In this document: piece after piece, positions 18,002 through 27,967 of the stretch
Layout of the letters: the number at the start of each line of letters is the position of its first letter
Numbering within the stretch: the first letter of the stretch is position 1
Origin: Pseudomonadota bacterium
GTDB taxonomy: Bacteria; Pseudomonadota; Gammaproteobacteria; Burkholderiales; JABEVD01
Length of the DNA: 64,000 nt
Assembly (NCBI GenBank): GCA_021835845.1
Contig: JAKBJU010000002.1
Location: 54,130-118,129 of the forward strand
Direction: 5' to 3'
The notes under the pieces: generated by a model
What the model was told of the DNA's origin: nothing
Database searches by the model: none
Seen by the model: only the letters and a program-made list of their open reading frames with translations
Made by a program: the position numbers and the translations under genes

Positions 18002-19015
18002 GTGAAAATCGGTCCCTACCAGCTCAGGAACAATCTGATCGTCGCCCCGATGGCGGGCGTCACGGACAGGCCTTTCCGCCAGCTTTGCAAGGCGATGGGG
18101 GCGGGCATGGCGGTTTCCGAGATGGTTTCCAGCAATTCCCTGCTCTGGGGAAGCGACAAGACGCGCCGCAGGGCGAACCACGACGGCGAGGTCGAGCCGA
18201 TTTCCGTCCAGATCGCAGGGGCGGACCCGGACATGATGGCCGAAGCCGCGAAATACAACGTCGACAACGGCGCCCAGATCATCGACATCAACATGGGCTG
18301 CCCGGCGAAGAAAATCTGCAACGTGATGGCGGGTTCCGCCCTGTTGCAGAACGAGCCCCTGGTCGCCAGGATCGCAGAGGCCGTGGTCGCTGCGGTGGAC
18401 GTGCCCGTCACGCTGAAAATCCGGACGGGATGGGACAGAGAGAGCAGGAATGCGGTCAGGATCGCCAGAATCGCCGAAGCCGCCGGCATCCAGGCCCTCG
18501 CCATACACGGCAGGACACGCGCCTGCGGATACAGCGGGGACGCGGAATACGATACGATCGGCGAGGTCAAATCCAGGATCGCCATTCCCGTCATCGCCAA
18601 CGGAGACATCGCCTCCCCCGAGAAGGCGAAATTCGTGCTCGAAAGAACCGGGGCGGATGCCCTGATGATCGGTCGGGCCGCCCAGGGAAGGCCCTGGATC
18701 TTCCGCGAAATTGCGCATTATCTCGAAACCGGGGAACACCTCCCGCAGCCCGAGGTTTCCGAAATCCATGCCGTCCTGATGGCGCATCTCATGGATCTTT
18801 TCGGGTTCTACGGAGAGGACACCGGGGTGCGCGTGGCGAGAAAGCACATCTCCTGGTACACCAAGGGCCTGACAGGCTCCGCCCAATTCAGGCACAGCAT
18901 GAACCAGCTCCAGTCCTGCGCAGAGCAGGTCGCCCATATCGACCGCTTCTTCTCCGAACTTGGCGCAAGCAACCCGCGTTTGACTTACACCGAGGACGAG
19001 AAATGGGCGGCATGA
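18002..19015 (+). CDS. dusB: tRNA-dihydrouridine synthase B
   Basis: DusB reduces uridine to dihydrouridine (position 17 in E. coli tRNA) with FMN and NADPH. The 337-residue TIM barrel begins MKIGPYQLRNNLIVAPMAGV (GTG start at 18002), carries the catalytic Cys in MGCPAKKIC, the FMN-binding HGRTRACGYSG and a C-terminal helical domain. The gene is followed by fis, as in many gammaproteobacteria and betaproteobacteria, with overlap. Confidence 0.95.
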   Translation: MKIGPYQLRNNLIVAPMAGVTDRPFRQLCKAMGAGMAVSEMVSSNSLLWGSDKTRRRANHDGEVEPISVQIAGADPDMMAEAAKYNVDNGAQIIDINMGCPAKKICNVMAGSALLQNEPLVARIAEAVVAAVDVPVTLKIRTGWDRESRNAVRIARIAEAAGIQALAIHGRTRACGYSGDAEYDTIGEVKSRIAIPVIANGDIASPEKAKFVLERTGADALMIGRAAQGRPWIFREIAHYLETGEHLPQPEVSEIHAVLMAHLMDLFGFYGEDTGVRVARKHISWYTKGLTGSAQFRHSMNQLQSCAEQVAHIDRFFSELGASNPRLTYTEDEKWAA

Positions 19016-19248
19016 AGGGGGAAGGCGAAATCGGCTCCTGCGTCCGCAAGGCGGTCGAGTCCTATTTCAACGACCTTGACGGCGAAAAACCCTGCGCGCT
19101 CTACGACATGGTGATGCGCTGCATCGAAAAGCCCCTGATCGAACTCGCCTTGAACCACACCCACGGCAACCAGACCCGCGCAGCGGAATTGCTGGGACTG
19201 AACCGCAACACGCTCAGGAAGAAAATGCAGGATCTCGGCATTTCCTGA
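19003..19248 (+). CDS. fis: DNA-binding protein Fis
   Basis: Fis is the small nucleoid protein that bends DNA and regulates growth-phase genes. The 81-aa product ends with the diagnostic helix-turn-helix [20 protein letters not shown]. Start 19003 (ATG GGC GGC ATG) overlaps the dusB stop and has a purine-rich site 8 nt upstream; the ATG at 19012 is also possible. It is shorter than E. coli Fis (98 aa), as usual in betaproteobacteria. The dusB-fis pairing confirms the identity. Confidence 0.92.
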   Translation: MGGMKGEGEIGSCVRKAVESYFNDLDGEKPCALYDMVMRCIEKPLIELALNHTHGNQTRAAELLGLNRNTLRKKMQDLGIS

Positions 19249-19274
19249 TTACTCAACCACACAGATTCACCACC

Positions 19275-20840
19275 ATGACTTCGATCACTCAAGCTCTGCT
19301 CAGCGTCTCCGACAAGACAGGCATCAGGGAATTCGCGTCCGCCCTCCACGAGATGGGCGTGAAAATCCTTTCCACCGGAGGGACCGCCAAACTGCTTTCC
19401 GAATCGGGCATCCCGGTCACGGAAGTCGGGGACTACACCGGCTTTCCGGAAATGCTGGACGGACGGGTCAAGACGCTGCATCCCAAGATCCACGGCGGAA
19501 TCCTGGGGCGCAGGGATATCCCGGATCATGTCGAAACGATGAAGGGGGCGGACATTCCCCCCATCGACCTCGTCGTCGTCAACCTCTACCCCTTCTCGCA
19601 AACCGTCGCCAGGGAAAACTGCTCGCTGGAAGACGCCATCGAAAACATCGACATAGGCGGACCGACCATGGTCCGGGCTGCGGCCAAGAATTACCATCAT
19701 GTCGCCATAGTGACCGACCCCGCTGATTACGGCAGGGTGCTCGCCGAAATGCGGGCAAATGCGGGAACCGTGTCGGATGCCACGCGCTTCGATCTGGCGA
19801 AGAAGGCCTTCTCCCATACTGCGAGCTATGACAGCGCAATCAGCAACTATCTGACTGCGATCGAACCGGACGGGACGCGCAGCGAATTTCCGGCGCAGAT
19901 CAATTTCAATTTCGTCAGGGTGCAGCGCATGCGCTATGGCGAGAACCCGCACCAGCAAGCCGCTTTCTATCGCGACCCGGTTGCATTGCCCGGGGGCATC
20001 GCCAGCTATGTCCAGGTACAGGGCAAGGAACTCTCCTACAACAACATCGGCGATGCCGACGCGGCATGGGAATGCGTCAAGACGTTCGACGAACCCGCCT
20101 GCGTGATCGTCAAGCATGCCAATCCCTGCGGCGTTGCGACTGCTGACTCCCCCCTGAATGCCTACAAGCTGGCCTACGCGACGGATACCACCTCCGCATT
20201 CGGCGGCATCATCGCCTTCAATCGCGAACTCGATGCCGAGACCGCCTCGGCCATCACCGCCAACCAGTTCGTCGAAGTGATCGTTGCACCTGGTGCCACC
20301 CAGGCAGCGCTTGACGTGACCGCCGCGAAGCAGAACGTGCGTGTCCTCACCGTGCCGCTTTCGGATGCGCACAACCGCTATGACTTCAAGCGGGTGGGCG
20401 GCGGTCTTCTGGTGCAGAGCCCCGATGCGCTGAACGTCCGGGCAGGGGAACTGCGCGTGGTCACCAAGGCGCAGCCCAGCGCCGCGCAGCTCGAGGACCT
20501 GCTCTTTGCCTGGAAAGTCGCCAAGTACGTGAAATCCAACGCCATCGTGTTCTGCAAGGGCGGCCGAACCTTGGGCGTTGGCGCAGGCCAGATGAGCCGC
20601 GTCGACAGCACGAAGATCGCCTCGATCAAGGCCGCCCATGCCGGCCTCGACCTTTCCGGCTCCGTCGTCGCATCGGATGCCTTCTTCCCTTTCCGGGACG
20701 GACTCGACGTCCTCGCGCAGGCGGGCGCACGCGCGGTCATCCAGCCGGGGGGCTCGATGCGCGACGAGGAAGTGATTGCTGCGGCGGACGAGCAGAACAT
20801 CGCCATGGTCTTCACCGGCTACCGTCATTTCAGGCACTGA
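19275..20840 (+). CDS. purH: Bifunctional AICAR formyltransferase/IMP cyclohydrolase
   Basis: PurH catalyses the last two steps of IMP synthesis. Of 521 residues, the N-terminal MGS-like cyclohydrolase domain ([14 protein letters not shown], then STGGTAKLL) is followed by the AICAR transformylase domain with the conserved KHANPCGVA and a C-terminal [11 protein letters not shown]. The next gene, purD, starts 2 nt after its stop. Confidence 0.97.
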   Translation: MTSITQALLSVSDKTGIREFASALHEMGVKILSTGGTAKLLSESGIPVTEVGDYTGFPEMLDGRVKTLHPKIHGGILGRRDIPDHVETMKGADIPPIDLVVVNLYPFSQTVARENCSLEDAIENIDIGGPTMVRAAAKNYHHVAIVTDPADYGRVLAEMRANAGTVSDATRFDLAKKAFSHTASYDSAISNYLTAIEPDGTRSEFPAQINFNFVRVQRMRYGENPHQQAAFYRDPVALPGGIASYVQVQGKELSYNNIGDADAAWECVKTFDEPACVIVKHANPCGVATADSPLNAYKLAYATDTTSAFGGIIAFNRELDAETASAITANQFVEVIVAPGATQAALDVTAAKQNVRVLTVPLSDAHNRYDFKRVGGGLLVQSPDALNVRAGELRVVTKAQPSAAQLEDLLFAWKVAKYVKSNAIVFCKGGRTLGVGAGQMSRVDSTKIASIKAAHAGLDLSGSVVASDAFFPFRDGLDVLAQAGARAVIQPGGSMRDEEVIAAADEQNIAMVFTGYRHFRH

Positions 20841-20842
20841 AC

Positions 20843-22099
20843 ATGAAAATTCTCGTCATCGGAAGCGGCGGGCGCGAACATGCCCTGGCATGGAAGCTCG
20901 CCCGTTCGGCAAGAGTCAGCCGGGTCTATGTCGCACCCGGAAATGCGGGAACGGCGCTGGATGAAGGCTGCGTCAACGTGAATCTGACGGAAATTCCCGA
21001 CCTGATCGATTTCGCGAAGCAGGAGTCGATCGCGCTCACTGTGGTCGGGCCTGAAGCGCCCCTGGCAAATGGCATCGTCGACGACTTCAGGGCGGAAGGC
21101 CTCAAGATTTTCGGCCCGACGAAAGCGGCTGCCCAGCTCGAAAGCTCCAAAGCTTACGCCAAGGCGTTCATGATGCGACACGGCATTCCCACCGCAAGTT
21201 ACGCGGAATTCGAGGACATCGCTGCAGCGCACCGCTATGTGGACGAGAAGGGCGCGCCCATCGTGATCAAGGCAGACGGCCTCGCAGCAGGGAAGGGCGT
21301 GGTGGTGGCCATGGATCTGCCTGATGCGCATGCCGCAATCGACACGATTCTTTCTGGAGGCGGACGGGTGGTGATCGAGGAATTCCTGGAAGGGGAAGAA
21401 GCGAGCTTCATCGTCATGGCCGACGGAAAAAATGTCCTGCCCTTCGTCACCAGCCAGGATCACAAACGGCTCCTGGACGCGGACCGCGGCCCCAACACCG
21501 GCGGCATGGGTGCTTATTCCCCCGCAGCCGTGGTCACGCCTTCGTTGCATGCGAGGGTGATGCGGGAGATCATCCAGCCTGTCATGCGGGGCATGAGCCA
21601 GGACGGCATCAGCTACACCGGCTTTCTTTACGCGGGACTCATGATCGACGGGGACGGCAACCCGAAAACGCTCGAATTCAACTGCAGGATGGGCGACCCG
21701 GAAACGCAGCCGATCATGATGCGCCTCAAGACCGATCTCAGCCTCCTCGTCGAGCACGGGATCAACGGCACGCTCGACAAGATCGAAGCCGAATGGGACA
21801 GGCGCGCTGCGCTCGGGGTGGTGATGGCGGCGCACGATTATCCCGACAACCCGAGGAAGGGCGACGTCATTTCCGGGTTGCCGAAAAACGAGGAAGATTT
21901 CCATGTCTTCCATGCCGGGACGAGGCTGGATGACAAGCAAGTGCTCACCAATGGCGGACGAGTCCTGTGCGTCACGGCGCTCGGCGACAGCGTGAAAATG
22001 GCGCAGCGCCGCGCCTATCAGGTGGCGGAAGGGATTTCCTTCGAAGGCTGCCAGATGCGCACGGATATCGGCTACCGGGCGCTCTCTCCGAGGCAATGA
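20843..22099 (+). CDS. purD: Phosphoribosylamine-glycine ligase (GAR synthetase)
   Basis: PurD is an ATP-grasp enzyme making glycinamide ribonucleotide, the second purine step. The 418-aa protein opens with MKILVIGSGGREHALAWKL and contains IVIKADGLAAGKGVVVA and the metal-binding EFNCRMGDPETQ. It follows purH at 2 nt and its stop overlaps the tsaC ATG, giving a purH-purD-tsaC unit. Confidence 0.97.
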   Translation: MKILVIGSGGREHALAWKLARSARVSRVYVAPGNAGTALDEGCVNVNLTEIPDLIDFAKQESIALTVVGPEAPLANGIVDDFRAEGLKIFGPTKAAAQLESSKAYAKAFMMRHGIPTASYAEFEDIAAAHRYVDEKGAPIVIKADGLAAGKGVVVAMDLPDAHAAIDTILSGGGRVVIEEFLEGEEASFIVMADGKNVLPFVTSQDHKRLLDADRGPNTGGMGAYSPAAVVTPSLHARVMREIIQPVMRGMSQDGISYTGFLYAGLMIDGDGNPKTLEFNCRMGDPETQPIMMRLKTDLSLLVEHGINGTLDKIEAEWDRRAALGVVMAAHDYPDNPRKGDVISGLPKNEEDFHVFHAGTRLDDKQVLTNGGRVLCVTALGDSVKMAQRRAYQVAEGISFEGCQMRTDIGYRALSPRQ

Positions 22100-22644
22100 T
22101 CCCGGCTTCCCTGCTAGGCAGAGTCAGGCGGCATCTCCGGGCAGGCGGCGTCATCGCCTATGCCACGGAATCGTGCTACGGTCTCGGATGCGACCCGGGG
22201 AATTACGCAGCGGTCCGGCTCCTGCTCAAGATCAAGCGGCGCAGGCAGAGCCGCGGCCTGATCCTGGTCGCAGGGCGCCTGAACCAGCTGAAGCGCCATG
22301 TCGCAAGCCTCCCGAGGCGGGATGATCTGCGCCGATTCTGGCCCGGGCCTTATACCCTGCTCCTCAACGCATCCCGCTTCGCCCCGAAGTGGATCACCGG
22401 CAAGCACGGCAAGATCGCAGTTCGCCTGACGGCGCATCCCGACGCCGCAAGGCTTTGCAACAGCCTCGGCATGGCCCTGGTTTCGACGAGCGCCAACGTT
22501 TCGGGCATGAAGCCTGCGAAAACCCATCGCGACTGCATTTCCAGATTCGGCAATCGGGTCCTGACAATCCCGGGCAGAATCGGCAAGAGGAAAACCCCAT
22601 CCACCATCATGGATCTTGAAACTGGCAAAATTTTCAGGCCCTAG
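22096..22644 (+). CDS. tsaC: Threonylcarbamoyl-AMP synthase
   Basis: TsaC (YrdC/Sua5 fold) makes threonylcarbamoyl-AMP for the universal t6A37 tRNA modification. The 182-residue product has the YrdC core: GGVIAYATESCYGLGCDP at the start, a WPGPYTLLL motif and the ALVSTSANVSG signature. There is no C-terminal Sua5 domain, so it is the short TsaC type. Start 22096 overlaps the purD stop (ATGA). Confidence 0.93.
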   Translation: MIPASLLGRVRRHLRAGGVIAYATESCYGLGCDPGNYAAVRLLLKIKRRRQSRGLILVAGRLNQLKRHVASLPRRDDLRRFWPGPYTLLLNASRFAPKWITGKHGKIAVRLTAHPDAARLCNSLGMALVSTSANVSGMKPAKTHRDCISRFGNRVLTIPGRIGKRKTPSTIMDLETGKIFRP

Positions 22645-22677
22645 CGATAATAGAACAGTTCGCAGCCTTGAAAATTC

Positions 22678-23739
22678 ATGAGACACAAACTTCTTCGGGT
22701 AGCGCTTCTCCATTTCGGTCTCGCCTTCTCCGGCCTGTGCCAGGCCGATGATGCGACCGGGTCATTGCCCTATTCTTTCGGCCAGGGTTATCGTTCTGGC
22801 GATTACTATCTGTCCGGATATGCCAACATCCAGATGGAGGACCCGTTCGGCCAGCCGGCAAAGCTTGCCCTGGAGGACCTCAGCCTCTTCATCGGAGGCA
22901 ACTCGGGGCGGTGGATCAACCCCTTCACGGAAATCGAATTAGCGAGGCAAACGCTGATCAAGCAGGGCGGCAACCCTGGCCACGGCAATGTCGTCGTCGA
23001 GCGCCTCTACAATGACGAGTTGCTATCGGAGCAGAACACCCTGCGCATCGGCAAGGTGCTGACGCCGCTCGGCGACTGGAACACCGTTTTCGCCGCTCCA
23101 CTGGTTCCCACCATTACCCGCCCCGACACGACGGCACTGGGTTTCGAAACCAACGAGAGCGGATTCACCTGGATGCACAACGCCCAGGACGGCGAAACTC
23201 CGGACCTGCAATTGTACTCTCAGCCGGACTACGAATGGTTCGAGCGCCTGCCGAGGGAAACGCTGAGGCACTTCCAGAATGTGTACGGGGCGCATGTCAA
23301 CAAGCCATTGGGGCTGATCGACAAGGCGGGCGCATCCTTCCAGCACGGCGAACTCGTCGAAACCGGAGAAGAATATACGGTGTACGGCGTCAATCTCATC
23401 CGGTCGTTCGGCAATCTGATGCTTGAGAGCGAAGCGCTCGCATCGCGCTTCTACGGCAGGGAACTGCCCTGGGCTCCGCCACGCCTGCATTCGAGCGAAT
23501 CGGGCATATTCGGCCTTGCCGATTATTCCTTCACGCAAAAGTGGCACGGGATAGCCGAATGGGAGCACTACCAGGATCATCTCGTCGCCTCGCCTTCAAT
23601 GAACTGGCTGGTCGGCATCGATTACAAGCCGAAATCTTACATGGTCTGGAAGTTCGAGTATGTCCGCCAGTACGGCACGCCGACTTCCTTCTCTCCTATC
23701 CTGACGGGGTTGAATTGTTCCTTCTCGACCCTATTCTGA
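22678..23739 (+). CDS. Outer-membrane beta-barrel (porin-like) protein of unknown function
   Basis: I do not recognise a named family. The 353-aa protein has a signal peptide ending CQA before DDATGS, then alternating aromatic/polar strands typical of a porin-type barrel (SGYANIQMED, LRIGKVLTPLGDWN, KWHGIAEWEHYQDH, MVWKFEYVRQYG). It ends CSFSTLF, close to the terminal-Phe rule for Omp insertion. The pattern of a fixed landmark (KVLTPLG) followed by FETNESG resembles sensors or porins of the OprO/P-like type. It overlaps the next gene, a phosphate-binding-like protein, by 25 nt, suggesting a joint periplasm/outer-membrane role. Confidence 0.6.
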   Translation: MRHKLLRVALLHFGLAFSGLCQADDATGSLPYSFGQGYRSGDYYLSGYANIQMEDPFGQPAKLALEDLSLFIGGNSGRWINPFTEIELARQTLIKQGGNPGHGNVVVERLYNDELLSEQNTLRIGKVLTPLGDWNTVFAAPLVPTITRPDTTALGFETNESGFTWMHNAQDGETPDLQLYSQPDYEWFERLPRETLRHFQNVYGAHVNKPLGLIDKAGASFQHGELVETGEEYTVYGVNLIRSFGNLMLESEALASRFYGRELPWAPPRLHSSESGIFGLADYSFTQKWHGIAEWEHYQDHLVASPSMNWLVGIDYKPKSYMVWKFEYVRQYGTPTSFSPILTGLNCSFSTLF

Positions 23740-24158
23740 AGCGCATCCCGCTCATGATCCTGGCATGGACCCTGTCCGCTCACGCCCAGAGGCTCCTGAT
23801 CATCGCTTCCCCCCTGGTTCCTGAAAGCAGCATTTCGACGAAGGAACTCTCCGACATCTACATCATGAAAAAGCAGAACTGGTCGGATGGGGTCAAGATC
23901 GTCCCCGTCAACCGGGAAGTGACAAGCCGCGAGCGCGAAGCGTTTTCCAGGGAAGTGTTCCATCTTTCCCCCCAGCAGATGGCCGATTACTGGAACCGCC
24001 TCCGCTTCCAGGGCAAGCTGCCTCCTTCGGTCCAGCCTTCGGATCAGGCGGTGCTGAATTTCGTCCGCACCATTCCGGGCGCGATCGGCTACGTCAGCAT
24101 GCGCACCTTGCCGAAGGACGTCAAGGTGCTGATGGAACTTCAGCCAGACAAGCCATGA
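23715..24158 (+). CDS. Small periplasmic PstS-like (PBP) domain protein
   Basis: This is a short protein with the fold signature of phosphate-type substrate-binding proteins: ISTKELSDIYIMKKQNWSDG, PVNREVTSREREAFSREV, and the late GAIGYVSMRTLP loop that resembles the PstS 'G-x-I-G-Y' element. At 147 aa it is about half of PstS, so it may bind a ligand as a single lobe or act as a sensor. Start TTG 23715 gives a good signal peptide with KR before the hydrophobic run and cleavage near SAHA; ATG 23754 is the alternative. It is coupled to the YihY-fusion gene by ATGA. Confidence 0.6.
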   Translation: MFLLDPILKRIPLMILAWTLSAHAQRLLIIASPLVPESSISTKELSDIYIMKKQNWSDGVKIVPVNREVTSREREAFSREVFHLSPQQMADYWNRLRFQGKLPPSVQPSDQAVLNFVRTIPGAIGYVSMRTLPKDVKVLMELQPDKP

Positions 24159-25402
24159 AATCCCTCAGACAAGGTTCGAGCTGGCTCCTCCAGTCCATCT
24201 ACGTGACGCTGACGATCTTCTTCAAGAAGGAAACCCAGAATCATGCCTCGGGACTCGCGCTCTATTTCTTTCTATCCATCATTCCCCTCGTCTATTTCCT
24301 GAACACGGTCATTGCCGGCAACCTGGAGCTCAGCAAGGCCCTGTATTTCCTGCTCAACATGCTGCACCTCGATTTCATGGACGTCGATTTCTCGGATTCG
24401 TCGGACAGGTATTACGGGATGTTCAAGGTCACGAGCTGGGTCAGCATCGCTGTGCTGCTCTGGGGATCTAGAGGTCTGATGCGTTCCGTCCACGGCGCTT
24501 TCTCGGTGATATTCGCCTCCCCGAAGAGGAGGAATTTCGTCGCCACGAATCTGATCGCCCTGATGATCATACCCTTCTCTTTCCTGACACTGGCCATCTG
24601 GGTTGCCGGAGACTATCTCGGCCTCCTCTTCACGCCATCCAGCAGCCCGATCATCTCCAGACTTCTCCAGCTTGCCAGCGTGCTCACCCCGCTTTGCATG
24701 AGCTGGGCAATCTGCTTTCTTTCCTTCTACTTCATCCCGCCTGCAAGGCCCAGGCTGCGCCTTGCGGTCTCAGTAAGCTTCGCATGGGCGCTTTCCATCG
24801 CCCTGCTGCAATTTCTCACCAACACCACTTTCAAGGTCGACGAATACATCAAGATCTACGGAGCGCTCGGGGCGATCATCTTTTCCCTGATCTGGGCCTA
24901 CATTGCCAGCCTGCTTTTCCTGCTTTGCGCGGAATTCCTGCGCGTGTCCGGAAAGATTGACGTGATCGCGATGGAAAGGATTTTCCTGTATGGCGAGGAA
25001 AGGAGCCGCCTTGCGACGAGAATCGAGCATTTCCTGTTCAGGCGGTCGGGGCGCCTTTTCGAGAAGTATGGCCGACCCTGCCGCAAGGGGGACATCATCA
25101 TCCCTCAAGGGGGAAGTTCCTCCGAAATCTATTACCTTTATTCCGGGAAAGTCGGGGTCTATCAGGCCGGCCCGGAAGGGCATGCCCGGATAGGCGAAGT
25201 GCAGGAGGGCAGGCTCTTCGGCGAGATCGATTATCTGCTCGGCGCTTCCGCCAGCGCAACTTTCCTGGCCGAAACGGAATGTTTCCTGTTCACGCTTTCC
25301 CCTGCAATGTTCGAAGAGTTGGTGAGCTCCAGCTTGAAATTGTCCGGGCAGGTCATTGATTCGTTCCGCCATCACTTCGAGCAGCTCCACGCGAAAGCGT
25401 AG
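24155..25402 (+). CDS. YihY/UPF0761 membrane protein fused to a cyclic-nucleotide-binding domain
   Basis: The N-terminal region, about 1-275, is a YihY/BrkB-type (formerly 'RNase BN') integral membrane domain with about six hydrophobic segments ([59 protein letters not shown]). The C-terminal region, about 290-400, is a CRP/cNMP-binding beta-roll: [20 protein letters not shown], a [10 protein letters not shown] phosphate-cassette-like loop, then [14 protein letters not shown]. The cassette lacks the Arg of true cAMP sites (GEID instead of GExA plus R), so ligand binding is uncertain. YihY itself has no accepted function. The architecture suggests a gated membrane protein. It is last in a three-gene locus. 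Confidence 0.75.
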   Translation: MKSLRQGSSWLLQSIYVTLTIFFKKETQNHASGLALYFFLSIIPLVYFLNTVIAGNLELSKALYFLLNMLHLDFMDVDFSDSSDRYYGMFKVTSWVSIAVLLWGSRGLMRSVHGAFSVIFASPKRRNFVATNLIALMIIPFSFLTLAIWVAGDYLGLLFTPSSSPIISRLLQLASVLTPLCMSWAICFLSFYFIPPARPRLRLAVSVSFAWALSIALLQFLTNTTFKVDEYIKIYGALGAIIFSLIWAYIASLLFLLCAEFLRVSGKIDVIAMERIFLYGEERSRLATRIEHFLFRRSGRLFEKYGRPCRKGDIIIPQGGSSSEIYYLYSGKVGVYQAGPEGHARIGEVQEGRLFGEIDYLLGASASATFLAETECFLFTLSPAMFEELVSSSLKLSGQVIDSFRHHFEQLHAKA

Positions 25403-25445
25403 CAACGGGTGGTACAATCGAAACAGAATCGTCATGGAGAAAGAA

Positions 25446-26342
25446 ATGAACATAGCAGGCGTCAAGGACTTCCTCACCGAATTGCAGGAGCTGATCGTCG
25501 AACGGATCGAACAGGTCGATGGAAAAACGTTCCGCCGGGACAGCTGGAATCGCCCTGAAGGGGGCGGGGGGATGTCCTGCGTCATCGAGGAAGGCAATGT
25601 GCTGGAGCGTGGCGGAGTCAATTTCTCGCATGTCTTCGGCAAGGGGCTTCCCCCATCCGCCACTGCCGCGAGGCCGGAGCTTGCCGGACGCTCCTTCCAG
25701 GCCATGGGAGTATCCTTGGTGTTCCATCCCAGGAATCCCTACGCGCCAACCGTGCACATGAACGTGCGCTTCTTCGTTGCCGAAAAGGAAGGGCAGGATC
25801 CCGTATGGTGGTTCGGCGGAGGCATGGATCTCACCCCCTATTACGGCTTCGAGGAAGATGCGGTTCATTTCCACCAGACCTGCAGGAATGCGCTCCAGCC
25901 CTTCGGCCCGGACTATCATCCGAAATTCAAGAAATGGTGCGACGAGTATTTCTACCTCAAGCATCGCAAGGAGCCTCGCGGCGTGGGCGGCATTTTCTTC
26001 GACGACCTCAACGCCCCCGATTTCGAAACCTGCTTCAACCTGACCGAAAGCGTCGGGGATCATTTTCTTTCGGCCTATGTGCCGATTCTCGAGCGCAGGC
26101 TGGACACGCCCTACGGGGAACGCGAAAGGGATTTTCAGGCTTACAGGCGCGGCCGCTATGTCGAATTCAACCTGGTCTACGACAGGGGAACCCTGTTCGG
26201 ACTGCAGTCCGGCGGGCGCACCGAGTCGATACTGATGTCGCTTCCGCCCATCGTGAAGTGGCGCTATGACTGGCATCCGGAGAAAGGCAGCCCGGAAGAG
26301 GCTCTCTACACCGATTTTCTGACCGGGCGCGACTGGGTTTAG
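25446..26342 (+). CDS. hemF: Oxygen-dependent coproporphyrinogen III oxidase
   Basis: HemF decarboxylates coproporphyrinogen III to protoporphyrinogen IX with O2 in haem synthesis. The 298-residue protein (E. coli HemF 299) has the family blocks [39 protein letters not shown] and [20 protein letters not shown]. Start 25446 is preferred because GGAG lies 6 nt upstream; an in-frame ATG at 25434 has no such site. Its end overlaps htpX, which converges, by 4 nt. It implies at least microaerobic growth. Confidence 0.95.
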   Translation: MNIAGVKDFLTELQELIVERIEQVDGKTFRRDSWNRPEGGGGMSCVIEEGNVLERGGVNFSHVFGKGLPPSATAARPELAGRSFQAMGVSLVFHPRNPYAPTVHMNVRFFVAEKEGQDPVWWFGGGMDLTPYYGFEEDAVHFHQTCRNALQPFGPDYHPKFKKWCDEYFYLKHRKEPRGVGGIFFDDLNAPDFETCFNLTESVGDHFLSAYVPILERRLDTPYGERERDFQAYRRGRYVEFNLVYDRGTLFGLQSGGRTESILMSLPPIVKWRYDWHPEKGSPEEALYTDFLTGRDWV

Positions 26343-27211
26343 CCTGCCTCGAGCGCCGCGATGCGCTCTTCCAGGGGGGGGTGCGTCATGAAAAGGCGCC
26401 CGATTCCCCCACCCGAACTGCCGGAAATGCCGAACGCAGCCATTTTCTCGGGCAAGGGTGCCGGGTAAAGGCTGCCCAGGCGCTTCAGGGCGTCTATCAT
26501 GTTGCGCCTTCCCGACAGCTGCGCTCCGCCCGCATCCGCCCGAAATTCCCTGCGCCTCGAGAACCATAGCACGATGAGGGTGGCGAGTATCCCCAGAACC
26601 AGCTCGGATACGATCATGGTGATGAAGAATGCCGGACCCTGACCCCGCTCGGTCCTGAACACCGCCTTGTCCACCACCTGTCCGATCACGCGGGAGAGAA
26701 AGATCACGAAGGTGTTCACCACGCCCTGGATGAGCGCCATGGTCACCATGTCGCCGTTGGCGACATGCGTGATCTCGTGCCCCAGAACGGCTTCCGCCTC
26801 TTCCCTCGTCATGTGTTGCAGCAGCCCGGTCGAAACTGCGACGAGAGCAGCGTCCCGCCTCATGCCGGTAGCGAAGGCATTGGCGTCCGTCGAATCGTAG
26901 ATCGCCACCTCCGGCATGCCGATTCCCGCCGCAGCGGCATGGCGCCTCACCGTTTCGAGCAGCCAGAATTCTTCCGCAGTCTGCGGCTGCGAAATGATCC
27001 TCGCGCCCACGGAAATCCTGGCCATGTGTTTGGACAGGGCGAGCGAAACGAAGGAACCCCCGAATCCGATGATTGCGGCAAAAACGAGCAGCGAATTGGG
27101 ATTCATGCCGGATGCGCCGAGATAAGGTTCGAGCCCGAGCAGGCGGATTGCGATCGACAACACCAGCAGCACGGCGAGGTTGGTGGCAAGGAACAATGCG
27201 ATGCGCTTCAT
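26339..27211 (-). CDS. htpX: Protease HtpX
   Basis: HtpX is a heat-inducible inner-membrane zinc metalloprotease in membrane protein quality control. The 290-aa protein starts [20 protein letters not shown], has two N-terminal membrane segments, the zinc site [11 protein letters not shown] near residue 138, two further membrane segments, and the third ligand region [10 protein letters not shown]. Start 27211 is fixed by the conserved N terminus. No clear heat-shock promoter was found upstream. Confidence 0.95.
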   Translation of the reverse strand: MKRIALFLATNLAVLLVLSIAIRLLGLEPYLGASGMNPNSLLVFAAIIGFGGSFVSLALSKHMARISVGARIISQPQTAEEFWLLETVRRHAAAAGIGMPEVAIYDSTDANAFATGMRRDAALVAVSTGLLQHMTREEAEAVLGHEITHVANGDMVTMALIQGVVNTFVIFLSRVIGQVVDKAVFRTERGQGPAFFITMIVSELVLGILATLIVLWFSRRREFRADAGGAQLSGRRNMIDALKRLGSLYPAPLPEKMAAFGISGSSGGGIGRLFMTHPPLEERIAALEAG

Positions 27212-27564
27212 GGCGGGCTCTCTCTGGACCGGACAGTTCCAATATAGCTCATGCGCGCCGAGAGGGTTTGCCCGGCTGGGCGGGACTTCGTCAGGGCCCA
27301 GATCTGGATGAGCGTCACAGAGCGGCGAAAGCGCAGCAGCGCGACGACGAAGAACACCGCGCCGCGATCTTCGATTCCTCATGCTGTGCCAACACGTGGA
27401 ATATCTCCCCTCCATTCCGGTCAAGATACTCCTAATTTCAGCATGTTACAACGTTGAGCGTCGTGACATGGAGTCTGCGTAAAGCGGACCATTTCTTCAT
27501 GATATTTCCAGCCCTGCAAACCAATAGCATTTATGCTTCAGTCGCAACACAGAGAATTATGGTA
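27212..27564. other. Intergenic stretch without recognisable gene
   Basis: Between htpX and the broken toxin gene I see no coding frame with family resemblance or a ribosome-binding site on either strand. The left half is GC-rich (possible htpX leader); the right half, from about 27430, is AT-richer, consistent with a horizontally acquired toxin-antitoxin insertion. No terminal repeats were found. Confidence 0.6.
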
Positions 27565-27593
27565 TTGCATCCATATGGCTTTTAACCCATAAT
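27565..27593 (+). promoter_or_regulatory. sigma70-type promoter of the toxin-antitoxin remnant
   Basis: TTGCAT (27565-27570), a 17-nt spacer and CATAAT (27588-27593) form a good housekeeping promoter. The expected transcription start coincides with the toxin ATG at 27600, so the toxin mRNA would be leaderless or nearly so; no ribosome-binding site precedes that ATG. Confidence 0.5.
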
Positions 27594-27599
27594 CTCGCA

Positions 27600-27967
27600 A
27601 TGAACTGGACCGTTCTTTTTCACGACGAGTTCGAACCGGAATTCAGGCTTCTGCCGGAAGCATTGCAGGATGAGCTTTTTTCGCATGCCGTGTTGTTAAA
27701 GCAATTCGGCCCCAACCTCGGGCGCCAACGGTGGACACGCTGAGCGGATCGAGGCATGCAAACATGAAAGAGTTGCGATTCAACTGGGAAAACGAGGTAT
27801 GGCGAATCGCTTTCGCATTTGACCCCAAGCGGCAAGCCATACTTCTTGTCGGCGGAGACAAGGCAGGAGCAAATCAGAGGCGATTTTACAAAAAACTTCT
27901 GGCACTTGCGGATGATCGATACGATGCCCATCTGGCAGAATTGAAAGGAGGCCCCTCGAATGGCTAG
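27600..27967 (+). pseudogene. HigB/RelE-like (Gp49 family) toxin, frameshifted
   Basis: The first frame (27600-27743) encodes MNWTVLFHDEFEPEFRLLPE and goes on to KQFGPNLGR, then runs into WTR and a stop. The rest of the protein is in the -1 frame from about 27730: VDTLSGSRHANMKELRFNWE, then WRIAFAFDPKRQAILLVGGD. In the Gp49/HigB family these are contiguous (GPxLGRPxVDTLxGSRHxNMKELR). A single-base deletion near 27725-27732 is the simplest explanation. The end overlaps the antitoxin start by 8 nt. Unless there is programmed frameshifting or a sequencing error, no full toxin is made. Confidence 0.8.

Noticed and set aside
24155..25402. Calling the YihY protein ribonuclease BN
   Set aside because: The 'RNase BN' label for YihY was a historical error; RNase BN is ElaC. 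The membrane topology argues against nuclease activity.
25353..27242. A 629-codon minus-strand frame over hemF and htpX
   Set aside because: It is antisense to hemF and out of frame with htpX, whose zinc motif and N terminus fix the real frame.
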